A stretch of 64,000 nucleotides of DNA. It comes from Sphingomonas psychrolutea. GTDB taxonomy: Bacteria > Pseudomonadota > Alphaproteobacteria > Sphingomonadales > Sphingomonadaceae. This document shows, one piece after another, positions 16,025 through 24,201 of this stretch. Numbering within the stretch: the stretch's first letter is position 1; each line of letters begins with the position of its first letter. Position numbers and translations under genes: made by a program. The notes below the pieces were generated by a model. The model was not told the origin of the DNA and did no database searches. It was given only the letters and a program-made list of their open reading frames with translations. Location of the stretch: assembly GCF_014636175.1 (NCBI RefSeq), contig NZ_BMDW01000013.1:1-64000 (forward strand). The letters are read 5' to 3'.

Positions 16025-17292
16025 ACGACACGCCCGCGCTGACCCAGTTTCGTCTAAACTTTGCCGATAACGGCCTCGTCCATCTAATCTTCGACTGCCC
16101 AGGGCGGACGATGAACGTGTTCTCCGATGCCGCGATCGACGATATCGGTGCGTTCGCGCAGTGGCTGACGACCGCCGACGTCACGGGCGTGTTGATCCGG
16201 TCGGGCAAAGACAATGCCTTCTGCGCAGGGGCCGACCTGAACGAGCTCGGTGTCGCCTACGATATGATCATGGCGGCGGCGCCACAGCGACGGTTCGACG
16301 TCGCCTTCGCGCATTTCTTCCGATTGAGCACGGCGCTCCGTTTGCTTGAAACGGCCGGTAAACCCGTGGCCGCAGCCGTCGCTGGCTTAGCGCTGGGCGG
16401 TGGCTGCGAGTTGGCAATGGCGGCGCACTATCGCGTGCTGGTCGACGATCCCAAGATCGCGATGGGACTGCCGGAGTCGCTTGTCGGGTTGCTGCCGGGC
16501 GGGGGAGGGACGCAACGTCTTCCGCGGTTAGTCGGGCTTCAGGCGGCAATGCCGATCCTGCTCGATGGCGCAAAGCTCTCAGGCGAAGCGGCACGTACGG
16601 CCGGGCTGGTCGACAGGGTCGTGGCACCCGGCGAGGAAATCGCGGCGGCAGAGGCTTGGCTGCTCAGCGACCCGGAGCCGATCCAGCCCTGGGACCGCGA
16701 CGATCGAGACGTGTTGACGACAGCGGCGATCGATGCTGGTATCACCCCGCTTCGCGAGCTGGTGCTCGAGGCAACACTAGGCCATTATCCGGCGCCGCTA
16801 GCGATTCTTGATTGCGTCGAGTTCGGCTTGCCCCAGGTTTTCGACGGCGCGATACGGACCGAAATGGCGATTTTTGCGCACCTCATCCAGCGCCCCGAAG
16901 CGCGTGACATGATCCAGACCCAGTTCCTGGCCAAGACCGACTATGACCGGATGCGCCGCAAGGACGTGCTGCCAGACCTCATCGGCGAAGCTGTCGATGT
17001 TGCACGCGCCGCGTTGGCGACGATCGGCGATGCCGACGCGCTCGCCGCCGCAGGTTTTGGCGGCAAGAGCGATCCAAAACGGGATCGGACACGCAATGGC
17101 TATTGGATTGATACCACCGAAGGCGCCGCAGCCCGGGCTACGGTCGCACACATCGACGCGGCGGTTGCGCCGGTCGGTGCCGGCAGAACGCATGCCGAGC
17201 GACGCCTGATTGATTATGCCGTGGTGACCGCGATCGGCTACCCGGCCTATCTCGGCGGACCGCTCGCCTCGGCACGGGGGCCGGCGGCGTGA
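16021..17292 (+). CDS. Enoyl-CoA hydratase/isomerase, long form (FadB N-domain-like)
   Basis: A 423-residue crotonase-family protein. The hydratase half keeps both glutamates (ALGGGCELAMAAHY and MGLPESLVGLLPGGGGTQRL), so hydratase activity is expected. Beyond residue ~260 it carries a long helical region (DILTT, KTDYDRMRRKD) like the linker of trifunctional FadB/FadJ proteins, but no NAD-binding dehydrogenase domain follows. Four-base overlap with the ligase gene. It could serve as the cyclohexenecarboxyl-CoA hydratase (BadK-like) step before BadH, an inference from position. Confidence 0.82.
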   Translation: MNDTPALTQFRLNFADNGLVHLIFDCPGRTMNVFSDAAIDDIGAFAQWLTTADVTGVLIRSGKDNAFCAGADLNELGVAYDMIMAAAPQRRFDVAFAHFFRLSTALRLLETAGKPVAAAVAGLALGGGCELAMAAHYRVLVDDPKIAMGLPESLVGLLPGGGGTQRLPRLVGLQAAMPILLDGAKLSGEAARTAGLVDRVVAPGEEIAAAEAWLLSDPEPIQPWDRDDRDVLTTAAIDAGITPLRELVLEATLGHYPAPLAILDCVEFGLPQVFDGAIRTEMAIFAHLIQRPEARDMIQTQFLAKTDYDRMRRKDVLPDLIGEAVDVARAALATIGDADALAAAGFGGKSDPKRDRTRNGYWIDTTEGAAARATVAHIDAAVAPVGAGRTHAERRLIDYAVVTAIGYPAYLGGPLASARGPAA

Positions 17293-17329
17293 GTTTCCTA
17301 TCGGTCGTTTTGTCATCGTTGCGCGCGCC

Positions 17330-18091
17330 ATGCCCCAGAGCCTGACGACCGCCCCGAATTTTCGCGACCTCGGCGGCCTGCCGACGGCGGATGGTCGGAT
17401 CGTTCGCCCCGGTCTGGTGTTTCGATCCGAGGCGCTGCTCGAACCGATCGACGCCGATGCCGCGGCAATCATCGCGTACGGCATCGTCCTCGTCTGCGAC
17501 CTTCGCAGCGATAGCGAGCGTAACCACGCCCCCAATGATTGGTGGGCGGCACAGGGTGTCGAGCTGCTCGACCTGGATGTCATGGCGGCGATCGAGGCCT
17601 GCGACGGTCCTTGGCTCCGATTGCGGTCCGACCGGACGACGGCCGGCGCAATCGCCGCGATGGAGGCGACCTACACCGCTCTGCCCGCCGCGGCCCTTGT
17701 CCATCTCGCCGCGATCGTCGATCGGATTATCGCGGGCAACCTCCCGCTGCTGATCCACTGCACCGCGGGGAAGGATCGCACTGGGTTCGTCTCTGCCATG
17801 CTGCTTGCGGCACTTGGCGTCGATCACGCGACCATCCTTGCCGATTATCTTGATAGCGACGGTCGCTGGACACCCCAGGTCCGCGAACACACACGACAGA
17901 TGGTCGCCGATCAGATCGCCGAAGGAGTTCCGCCCCAAGCGATCGACGCGATGATGGGCGTGGACGAACGCTATCTCACGGCGAGCTTCTCAGTGATCGA
18001 CGCGTATTACGGAGGAATTGACGCGTATTTCGCCGCTGGCGGTGTCGATGCCACCCGCCTGAATTTCGTGCGCGCGGCCTTGCTTTGCTGA
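17330..18091 (+). CDS. Tyrosine-protein phosphatase (MptpB-like)
   Basis: A 253-residue cysteine phosphatase. NFRDLGGLPTADGRIVRPGLVFRSEAL opens the fold and the P-loop HCTAGKDRTGF holds the CX5R nucleophile and arginine near residue 145; the Lys-Asp inside the loop is typical of lipid-active PTPB-type phosphatases. It sits 37 bases after the hydratase gene on the same strand and ends at a strong hairpin. Why a phosphatase accompanies a catabolic operon is unclear. A link with the phosphotransferase-like gene at 22442 is possible but speculative. Confidence 0.85.
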   Translation: MPQSLTTAPNFRDLGGLPTADGRIVRPGLVFRSEALLEPIDADAAAIIAYGIVLVCDLRSDSERNHAPNDWWAAQGVELLDLDVMAAIEACDGPWLRLRSDRTTAGAIAAMEATYTALPAAALVHLAAIVDRIIAGNLPLLIHCTAGKDRTGFVSAMLLAALGVDHATILADYLDSDGRWTPQVREHTRQMVADQIAEGVPPQAIDAMMGVDERYLTASFSVIDAYYGGIDAYFAAGGVDATRLNFVRAALLC

Positions 18092-18107
18092 TCATCGCGT
18101 GGCTGTG

Positions 18108-18144
18108 CGCTCTGATCGTCGCGGATTTCGCGACGATCAGAGCG
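18108..18144. terminator. Perfect 16-bp hairpin between convergent genes
   Basis: CGCTCTGATCGTCGCG (18108-18123) is followed by a GATTT loop and its exact complement (18129-18144). It lies between the ends of the convergent phosphatase and aldehyde dehydrogenase genes, so it can stop transcription from both sides. There is no U-tract on either side. It may equally be an RNA-stabilising structure. Confidence 0.7.
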
Positions 18145-18184
18145 TATCAAGAGGCAGGTCGACACGCTGCGACGCTCAATAACT

Positions 18185-19624
18185 TCAGCCCATCACATAG
18201 ATGGACTTAAGTTGCTGGTAGGCACCAATCGCTTCGGGCCCAAACTCCCGACCCATGCCGCTCGCCTTGACGCCACCAAACGGCGATCCGAGCGATGGCA
18301 TGTAGCCGTTCACGCCGACCGTGCCGCTCTTCACTCTGCGCGCGATGCCGATCGCGTGCTCGGCGTCGCTGCTCCACACGGAGCCGCCTAGCCCAAACTG
18401 AGAGTCGTTCGCGATGCGCACAGCGTCGTCGTCGGTTGTGTACGAGATCACCGACAGCACTGGCCCGAAAATCTCCTCCTGTGCGATCGTGGCGCCGTTA
18501 TCGACCTCGGCGAACAGCGTTGGCTCGACGAACCAGCCATGGTTGAGACCGCTGGGGCGGCCGCCGCCGGTGACTAATTTGGCCTCGCCACGACCTTTGG
18601 CGATATAGCCTTCTACGCGGTCGCGGTGCGCTTCCGTTGCCATCGGGCCGATTTGTGTTTCCGGGTCTAGCGCATCCCCGACTTTCAGCGACGACAGCAA
18701 TTCGGCCAGCCCGTCGACGACTTCGCCATAACGGCTCTTAGGAGCCAGGATGCGCGTACCGTTGTAGCACGCCTGACCGTTATTCAGCATCGACACCAGC
18801 GGCACAGCCGTCAGGAACGCGTTAAGATCGGCGTCCTCCAACAAGATGGCGGCGGATTTGCCGCCCAGCTCGAGTGTGACGGGGCGCAGCATCTCACCGC
18901 AGACCTTCGCGATACCGCGACCTGCTGCGGTCGATCCGGTAAAGGCGACCTTGTCGATGCCCGGATGAGCGACGAGATACGCGCCGACATCCCGATCCGC
19001 GGCGACCCAGTTAAGCACGCCCGGCGGCACACCCGCCTCCAGCGCCGCCTCGGCAACGATATAGCTGTCGAGAACGGTGCCCGGCGAAGGCTTGATGACC
19101 AGCGTGCACCCTGCCGCCATGGCGGGCGCGATCTTGCTCATCGCCAGCGTTACCGGGAAATTCCACGGCACGATTGCCGCGACGACGCCGACGGCCGAGC
19201 GCTCGACGAGCGTCTCCTTGCCCATTTGCGACGGCCGCACGTCGGGTTGCGACGGCGCGCCGGCCAACTCGGCGTAATATTGCAGCACGCCCACCGAAAA
19301 CTGCGCTTCAAGCATGCTCGACAGGCTGATCGGCATGCCGTTCTGCGCACTGACGGCTTCCGCGAGCTGGGCGCCGCGCGTCGCCAGCGCCCCCATGAAG
19401 CGCTGCATCACTACCGCGCGGTCGGCGGATGCGAGTTGGGGCCAGCCGGAGTGATCAAACGCATGGCGTGCCGCCGCGACTGCCGCGTCGATGTCCGCTT
19501 CGGCCGCCTCTGGTACGGTGGCAATCACTTCGCCGGTGGAGGCGCCGACGATTGCGAAGGTCCGCGAGGACGACGGGCGCGCCCATTCGTTGTTGATGAA
19601 GAACTCCTTGTGGTACTGGGTCAT
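18185..19624 (-). CDS. Aldehyde dehydrogenase (NAD(P)-dependent)
   Basis: A 479-residue aldehyde dehydrogenase. It contains EFFINNEWARPSSSRTFAIVGASTGE at the N-terminus, PWNFPVTLAMSKIAPAMAAGC, FTGSTAAGRGIAKVCG, the catalytic glutamate in TLELGGKSAAI, the nucleophilic cysteine in NNGQACYNGTR, EEIFGPVLSV and the SPFGGVKASGMGRE end. ATG at 19624 has AAGGAG eight bases upstream. It probably oxidises an aldehyde formed by the alcohol dehydrogenases of the island to a carboxylic acid for CoA activation. A broken relative of its N-terminus lies upstream at 19919-20131. Confidence 0.92.
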   Translation of the reverse strand: MTQYHKEFFINNEWARPSSSRTFAIVGASTGEVIATVPEAAEADIDAAVAAARHAFDHSGWPQLASADRAVVMQRFMGALATRGAQLAEAVSAQNGMPISLSSMLEAQFSVGVLQYYAELAGAPSQPDVRPSQMGKETLVERSAVGVVAAIVPWNFPVTLAMSKIAPAMAAGCTLVIKPSPGTVLDSYIVAEAALEAGVPPGVLNWVAADRDVGAYLVAHPGIDKVAFTGSTAAGRGIAKVCGEMLRPVTLELGGKSAAILLEDADLNAFLTAVPLVSMLNNGQACYNGTRILAPKSRYGEVVDGLAELLSSLKVGDALDPETQIGPMATEAHRDRVEGYIAKGRGEAKLVTGGGRPSGLNHGWFVEPTLFAEVDNGATIAQEEIFGPVLSVISYTTDDDAVRIANDSQFGLGGSVWSSDAEHAIGIARRVKSGTVGVNGYMPSLGSPFGGVKASGMGREFGPEAIGAYQQLKSIYVMG

Positions 19625-19655
19625 TGATTGCTCCTTGGGGTGTAAATCTAATGCG

Positions 19656-19712
19656 ACGTGTTGTATGAGGAGCGACCGTCGATCGCTGGATGTTTGCGAT
19701 TCCAAAGGGCTG
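19656..19712. repeat. Dispersed ~57-bp repeat, copy 1
   Basis: This stretch, containing AGCGACCGTCGATCGC and GATGT..GCGATT, aligns with 40707-40766 at roughly 80 percent identity by eye, with one small gap. It includes a near-palindrome GCGACCGTCGATCGC. Copy 1 is just upstream of the aldehyde dehydrogenase start; copy 2 abuts an ISAs1-family remnant. It may be a relic of a mobile-element end or a shared regulatory segment. Confidence 0.6.
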
Positions 19713-19760
19713 GCACCGCTACATTCGAGCTTCGCCAGAACGCTCCGCCGACAAGGACAT

Positions 19761-19805
19761 CTTCGAGGCTCTCGTCTTCGAGGCTCTCGTCTTCGAGGCT
19801 CTCGT
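19761..19805. repeat. Three perfect tandem copies of a 15-bp unit
   Basis: CTTCGAGGCTCTCGT occurs three times head to tail with no mismatch. Because the unit is a multiple of three it keeps any frame open, giving repeated FEALV (plus) or DESLE (minus) pentapeptides, but neither frame belongs to a recognisable gene. It probably arose by replication slippage. Confidence 0.85.
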
Positions 19806-19918
19806 CGAAATGTCCGGAGCCGCGCTCACTATCCCCGGCCAGATCATGATATGGGTCATCGATCCGGCCACCCCTCGCAGTGCAGGATCGCGGAGATCTT
19901 TGCATCGCTTTTCGCGGA

Positions 19919-20131
19919 TCACGATCGCCCGCTCGCTCCGCCGCGGCCATCGTCGCCAAGCTCGAATGCCGTGCGCGCTACGGCGATCGCCCGATCGACG
20001 TCGGCCGCAATTGCTTTCGGTACTGCCGCGATCATTTCGCCGGTCGAGGCGCCGATCCGCTGAAACGTTTTCGACGCCGTCGGCTTCAGCCATTCGTTAC
20101 CAATAACGATAGCGTCGCGATCCCGAATCAT
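19919..20131 (-). pseudogene. Aldehyde dehydrogenase N-terminal fragment
   Basis: From an ATG at 20131, preceded by GGGAGAG, the frame encodes IVIGNEWLKPTASKTFQRIGAS and TGEMIAAVPKAIAADVDRAI, clearly the N-terminus of an aldehyde dehydrogenase and related to the intact one at 18185. After about 52 residues (AVARTAFE) similarity stops and the frame ends in low-complexity residues. The remaining ~420 residues are gone. It is a truncated duplicate; the tandem repeats and the dispersed 57-bp repeat just downstream suggest the deletion accompanied rearrangement. Confidence 0.72.
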
Positions 20132-20175
20132 AAATCTCTCCCGCTGAGCCGCTTCATCGCCAGTCTATTATTCAG

Positions 20176-20212
20176 TTGACAAGCAAATCTAGTAAACCAA
20201 TGAACTGGTTTA
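20176..20212. promoter_or_regulatory. Promoter/operator candidate of the alcohol dehydrogenase operon
   Basis: TTGACA (20176-20181) resembles a -35 box. Seventeen bases further lies a perfect 7-bp inverted repeat, TAAACCA (20193-20199) and TGGTTTA (20206-20212), separated by six bases, where a -10 box would be. Inside it CAATGAACTGGT (20198-20209) matches the 12-mer at 8147-8158 in 11 of 12 positions. A repressor bound here would block RNA polymerase. Confidence 0.5.
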
Positions 20213-20281
20213 AGCCAATCGAAATCGTCATGGCGATTTTAGGCGGCAATCGGCATGAAACGTCATGCGCAGGAGATCAAT

Positions 20282-21385
20282 ATGACCGACGCAATCGCTG
20301 CGGTGATGCCCGCCGCCAATGCCGCTTTCTCGATCGTACCAATTACGGTCGAGGATCCCCAGCGCGGCGAAATCCTGATCGATATCAAGGCGGTCGGGGT
20401 CTGTCATACCGACTTGGTGATGGTCTCGGGTGCGTTCGGGACAGTCTTTCCGGCTGTGTTCGGGCATGAGGGCGCGGGCATCGTGGTTGCGATCGGCGAC
20501 GGCGTGACCAAGGTTGCAGTCGGCGACAAGGTGTTGCTCACATTCAACAGCTGTGGGGCTTGCGCCCGCTGCACCGATGACGATCCATCCTATTGCACGC
20601 AATTTTCAGCATTAAATATGGCCTGTGCGCGCGGCGACGGGTCGTCGCGGCTGCACGCTAACGGCACGGCGCTGTCGGACAATTTTTTCGGCCAGTCATC
20701 TTTTGCCAGCAAATCGATCGCGATGGAGCGCAATGTCATCAAACTGGCCGAGGACGCTGACCTTGCGATGCTGGCGCCATTGGGGTGCGGCGTCCAGACC
20801 GGGGTTGGGGCCGTGACGCGTTCGCTCGAGGCGAAAGCGGGGCAATCGCTCGTGGTTATCGGCGGCGGTTCAGTCGGACTTAGCGCGGTCCTCGGCGGCC
20901 GGCTCGCAGGCTGTTCGCCTATCATTCTCATTGAACCGCAGCAGGATCGGCGGACGATCGCATCCGACATTGGTGCCGATCACGTCATCGACCCAGGCGC
21001 GGGCGACATCGTCGGGGCCGTGCGTGCGCTCCTGCCCGCAGGAGTCGATCTGGTGGTCGACACGAGCGGCCACATCCCGTCGGTCACCGCATCGCTGGGA
21101 ATGCTGGCGAACAAGGGAAAGCTCGGGCTGGTCGGATTACCGGGCGCCTTTGATGCCGCCTTGCCGGTCCCCGTCATCCAGTGGATCACATCGGGCGGAA
21201 CGGTGCGCGGGATCGTCGAGGGCGATAGTGACCCGGACCAATTCCTGCCTGAGTTGATTGAGCACCATCGTGCCGGGCGTTTGCCGTTCGACCGGTTCGT
21301 TCGCACCTATCCGTTCGCCGCGATCAATGAGGCCATCGCCGACGCGCATTCGGGGAAGGCGATCAAGGTCGTGCTCACTTTCTAA
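20282..21385 (+). CDS. Zinc-dependent alcohol dehydrogenase (aryl/allylic alcohol type)
   Basis: A 367-residue zinc MDR. Catalytic-zinc ligands are in GVCHTDLVM and FGHEGAGIV; structural zinc cysteines are in SCGACARCTDDDPSYC; the NAD site is VVIGGGSVGLSAVLGG. The pattern follows class III-like benzyl/perillyl alcohol dehydrogenases that oxidise primary aromatic or terpenoid alcohols to aldehydes. ATG at 20282 has GGAG upstream; a longer frame starts at 20255 without a better site. First gene of a four-gene operon; the aldehyde product could pass to the dehydrogenase encoded divergently. Confidence 0.9.
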   Translation: MTDAIAAVMPAANAAFSIVPITVEDPQRGEILIDIKAVGVCHTDLVMVSGAFGTVFPAVFGHEGAGIVVAIGDGVTKVAVGDKVLLTFNSCGACARCTDDDPSYCTQFSALNMACARGDGSSRLHANGTALSDNFFGQSSFASKSIAMERNVIKLAEDADLAMLAPLGCGVQTGVGAVTRSLEAKAGQSLVVIGGGSVGLSAVLGGRLAGCSPIILIEPQQDRRTIASDIGADHVIDPGAGDIVGAVRALLPAGVDLVVDTSGHIPSVTASLGMLANKGKLGLVGLPGAFDAALPVPVIQWITSGGTVRGIVEGDSDPDQFLPELIEHHRAGRLPFDRFVRTYPFAAINEAIADAHSGKAIKVVLTF

Positions 21386-21461
21386 CCGTTTTTGCCGCGC
21401 GCTTGGGTGTCGACTCGGCGATCACATCACACCTGCAAGCCGACCAAGGAGCAAGTTTCCC

Positions 21462-22445
21462 ATGATCACGGTCGATGACTTCGGCTTTCACCCGTGCGAT
21501 CCGACCGATCGCAGCTGGACTGAAACCCTGTTCGTGATTTTTTCGGTTCCTGAAGCCGGGATTAGCGGCAACCTCTACACACTGGCCCGACCCAATCTCG
21601 GCATCTGTCACAGCTCGATCGAAATCCACAAGGGAATGTGTTTTCATCCGTGGCAAATCCATCACAACGATGCTCAGATGCATCTGGTCTGTCCCGACAA
21701 ATTCGATGATTTCACGCTCGAGAACGGGCTGTCGTTCAAGGCGCATAATGCGCGCGACAGTGAATTCTCTTACAATTCGCTGGATGGCAAATGCCAGTTG
21801 AAATTGTCGTTTGAGGCGGTATGCGACCCGTTCGATCCGCACGATCCCGACCAGGTCCCGTCGCTCGGTAAGGGCACAGTCGCCGGCTATGACGGCTGGA
21901 ACAACGGTCACATGGAAAGCAAAGGCCGCATCCGCGGATCGCTGACCCTCCGCGGCAAGACGTATGCGGTCGACTGTGTCGACGGAATGGACAAGAGCTG
22001 GGGCCCGCGGCGCGATTGGGGCAATAAGGGTGCGACCTGGGTCCAGATCGACCTCGGCGAGGGACTCAGTGCATTTCTTGTCCTTGGACTGTCGTTCGAG
22101 AACAAGGAGGTCCGGTACGGCCCGTTCAACTATGGCTTCCTCGCGATCGGGGGCGAGCGGGTGCCGATCGTCTCGGCCTCTATGACGGCGCAGAGATCGG
22201 ACATGCTGGTAACGCGTGCAGATGTGAGATTCGAGGACGATCAGGGCAATGAGTACCACGCCCGAGGAACGACGATCGCCGCTGGACCCTGGTATAATTT
22301 CAATCCTTCGAGCGCTGCGTTCCAGACGCTCATGCGCTGGGAATCGGGGACACGCGTCGGTTATAGTCACATCGCCGACTTTGCCGGGCTGAGCTATCTG
22401 TCCGAAGGCATGTCCGACAATTTCGCCAACGAACTGGACCAGTGA
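21462..22445 (+). CDS. DUF7064-like (lipocalin/AttH-type) protein
   Basis: A 327-residue protein without signal peptide or membrane segments. Features include GICHSSIEIHKGMCFHPWQIHHNDAQMH in the N-half, DGWNNGHMESKGRIRGSLTL in the middle and VDGMDKSWGPRRDWGNKGATWVQIDLGEG, reminiscent of the two-domain beta-barrel fold of AttH/CrtC-like proteins (often labelled DUF7064/7065). ATG at 21462 follows AAGGAGCAAG. It overlaps the phosphotransferase gene by four bases. Related genes sit in hydrophobic-compound catabolic clusters, where a hydratase/isomerase or lipid-binding role has been suggested; I cannot assign a reaction. Confidence 0.65.
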   Translation: MITVDDFGFHPCDPTDRSWTETLFVIFSVPEAGISGNLYTLARPNLGICHSSIEIHKGMCFHPWQIHHNDAQMHLVCPDKFDDFTLENGLSFKAHNARDSEFSYNSLDGKCQLKLSFEAVCDPFDPHDPDQVPSLGKGTVAGYDGWNNGHMESKGRIRGSLTLRGKTYAVDCVDGMDKSWGPRRDWGNKGATWVQIDLGEGLSAFLVLGLSFENKEVRYGPFNYGFLAIGGERVPIVSASMTAQRSDMLVTRADVRFEDDQGNEYHARGTTIAAGPWYNFNPSSAAFQTLMRWESGTRVGYSHIADFAGLSYLSEGMSDNFANELDQ

Positions 22446-23683
22446 GCATGATCGGAGCAACGAGGGCCGGAGTTGCGGATGTTCGGCGGCAACCGGACAA
22501 TGCGTTAATCGACGCGATCCGCGAGAAATTCCCGGTCGAGCGCGAAATCGACAAGATCCTGACGCGAAAAATGCATCGGCGCGCCGGTCTGTCGTTTCAG
22601 CTACCAAGCCTACACGATCTCGTCACCGCTACGACGGTATTGATCAGTGCGCGCGCCGGATATCCGGTTACGCTCGAGCGCGCCCGCTGGCTATCGGGCG
22701 GCGCGTCCAAGCTGCAGGTGGCGTTCGACCTTCGCTGGCGCGGTCCCGAAGGCGGCTCCGATGCGGTCGTGCTGACACCGATGGTGATGCGGATGGAGAC
22801 CGCCGCATCGGTCACCGAGTCGAGCCGGCGTCGCGAATTCGAAGTGCTGCAGCTGGTCGATGGGATCATTCCCGCACCCCAAACCTATTGGGTAGATGCC
22901 GATGCCGAGTTCCTGCCTTATCCTGGGCTAATCTATGGGTTTGCCAGCGGCGTCGCCAAGCCGTCGGGCGATTCCGCCAAGGTCACCGGGCTGGGCCAGA
23001 ATTATGGTCCCGAGTTGCGGGCGAAGCTCGTTCCACAGTTTGTGGAGATGCTCGCGACACTGCATCAGATTCACTCAAGCCAGTTCGCGGCACTGCCCAG
23101 CTTCGACGTTCCCGAAGTCGGGAGCAACGCGTCGATCATAAAGCAGGTCAACAACGCGCGCCGCATCTGGGAAGAGGACCGGATCGAGGAAGAGCCAGTG
23201 ATGGAACTGGTTTATCACTGGCTGGTGGCGAATGCCCCGCCGCTCGACCATGTGTCGGTCGTCCACGGGGATTATCGAAGCGGCAATTTCCTATTCGACG
23301 AGACAAGCGGGGTGATTACTGCCTGGCTCGATTGGGAAGGTGCGGTACTTGGAGATCGCCATCAGGACCTGACCTATGTCACCATGCCGATCTTTCGACA
23401 CATTGCGGAGGACGGCCAGACGATCTTGATGTCGGGCATGGGAACCGCTGATGAGCTGTTCGCACGCTATGCAGCGGCATCGCGTCTGGGAGTGTGCCCC
23501 GAACGCTTGCGCTATTTTGGGATCTTCAACCGTTATCTGGTCACCGTCCTCCTGCTCGCCGCGTCTGCGCGCGCCGCGCAAGTCGCGGGGACTCACCAGG
23601 ACGTGTTGCTCAACCATGTTGCCGGGCTGGGCTATATCGCGCTCGACGACCTGCTCGACAACTTCCGGAAGGCCGTCGCATGA
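22442..23683 (+). CDS. Phosphotransferase-family protein (APH/choline-kinase fold)
   Basis: A 413-residue kinase-like protein. The catalytic loop VVHGDYRSGNFLFD and the metal-binding AWLDWEGAVLGDRHQDLTY are both intact, so it should bind ATP-Mg and phosphorylate a hydroxyl. WLSGGASKLQVAF is the glycine-rich nucleotide loop. It resembles the kinase domain of ACAD10/11, which phosphorylates 4-hydroxyacyl-CoAs for removal of the hydroxyl. GTG at 22442 overlaps the preceding stop; ATG at 22448 is an alternative. Its substrate may be a hydroxylated pathway intermediate (inference). Confidence 0.82.
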   Translation: MSMIGATRAGVADVRRQPDNALIDAIREKFPVEREIDKILTRKMHRRAGLSFQLPSLHDLVTATTVLISARAGYPVTLERARWLSGGASKLQVAFDLRWRGPEGGSDAVVLTPMVMRMETAASVTESSRRREFEVLQLVDGIIPAPQTYWVDADAEFLPYPGLIYGFASGVAKPSGDSAKVTGLGQNYGPELRAKLVPQFVEMLATLHQIHSSQFAALPSFDVPEVGSNASIIKQVNNARRIWEEDRIEEEPVMELVYHWLVANAPPLDHVSVVHGDYRSGNFLFDETSGVITAWLDWEGAVLGDRHQDLTYVTMPIFRHIAEDGQTILMSGMGTADELFARYAAASRLGVCPERLRYFGIFNRYLVTVLLLAASARAAQVAGTHQDVLLNHVAGLGYIALDDLLDNFRKAVA

Positions 23684-24201
23684 TCCAGTCCTTCGAAACC
23701 CAGCTCCAAGTGTCGCTCCGTGCGCTCGGCGAGATTGTCGCCCCGGCCCTCGCGGGCGCGGACAAGCATGTGATCGAACAGCTGCACTTAGTGATGGCGG
23801 CGCTGGGATTTATGCAGGCGCGGCTGCGGTCGGAAGTTGGCTTCCAGCAGGCGGAATTAGAGGCGTATCTTGCGCTTGCTGAGGAGGTCGCCGCCAATTT
23901 CAGGAAGCATCGCGCGAGCGACTGCGCAAAGTTGATAGAAGCGGTGTCCGCGGGCCGCGTGGTGCTGGCGAGCGCCACATCGCAAGTCGGCGATTATCAG
24001 CATTCGACGCGTCACCTGCGCCAGCTCGTAGCGGCACTGGCCAGCGACTCGTCGAGCGAGGCGGAAGCCGCTGATTATCAAGTAATTGTGCTTGCGCGCA
24101 GTGGTGCCATGATCGGTGATGCTCGGCTGTGGTGTCTGCCGCTCGGCTTCGAGCTCGACCCCACCGCGCTGCCGCGCCGCGACTGGCTGCCAGTGGCGTA
24201 A
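23680..24201 (+). CDS. Hypothetical helical protein linked to the phosphotransferase
   Basis: A 173-residue protein rich in Ala, Leu and Glu, predicted by eye to be almost entirely alpha-helical (QLQVSLRALGEIVAPAL, EVGFQQAELEAYLALAEEVAANF). No catalytic motif, signal peptide or membrane segment is visible. ATGA overlap with the phosphotransferase gene indicates obligate co-translation and perhaps complex formation. It is the last gene of the operon. I do not recognise the family. Confidence 0.65.
   Translation: MIQSFETQLQVSLRALGEIVAPALAGADKHVIEQLHLVMAALGFMQARLRSEVGFQQAELEAYLALAEEVAANFRKHRASDCAKLIEAVSAGRVVLASATSQVGDYQHSTRHLRQLVAALASDSSSEAEAADYQVIVLARSGAMIGDARLWCLPLGFELDPTALPRRDWLPVA

Larger units (their letters stand above)
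19625..20281. other. 657-bp intergenic region with relics and repeats
   Basis: This gap between the divergent aldehyde and alcohol dehydrogenase genes contains three things I can support: a ~57-bp segment that recurs near 40707, a threefold 15-bp tandem repeat, and the start of a broken aldehyde dehydrogenase. The rest shows no convincing gene, and small open frames on both strands lack family features or ribosome-binding sites. The promoter region of the alcohol dehydrogenase operon lies at its right end. Confidence 0.6.

Noticed and set aside
19690-20106. 138-codon plus-strand frame with FEALV repeats
   Set aside because: The repeats are a 15-bp tandem duplication and the rest overlaps an aldehyde dehydrogenase relic on the other strand; no start signal.
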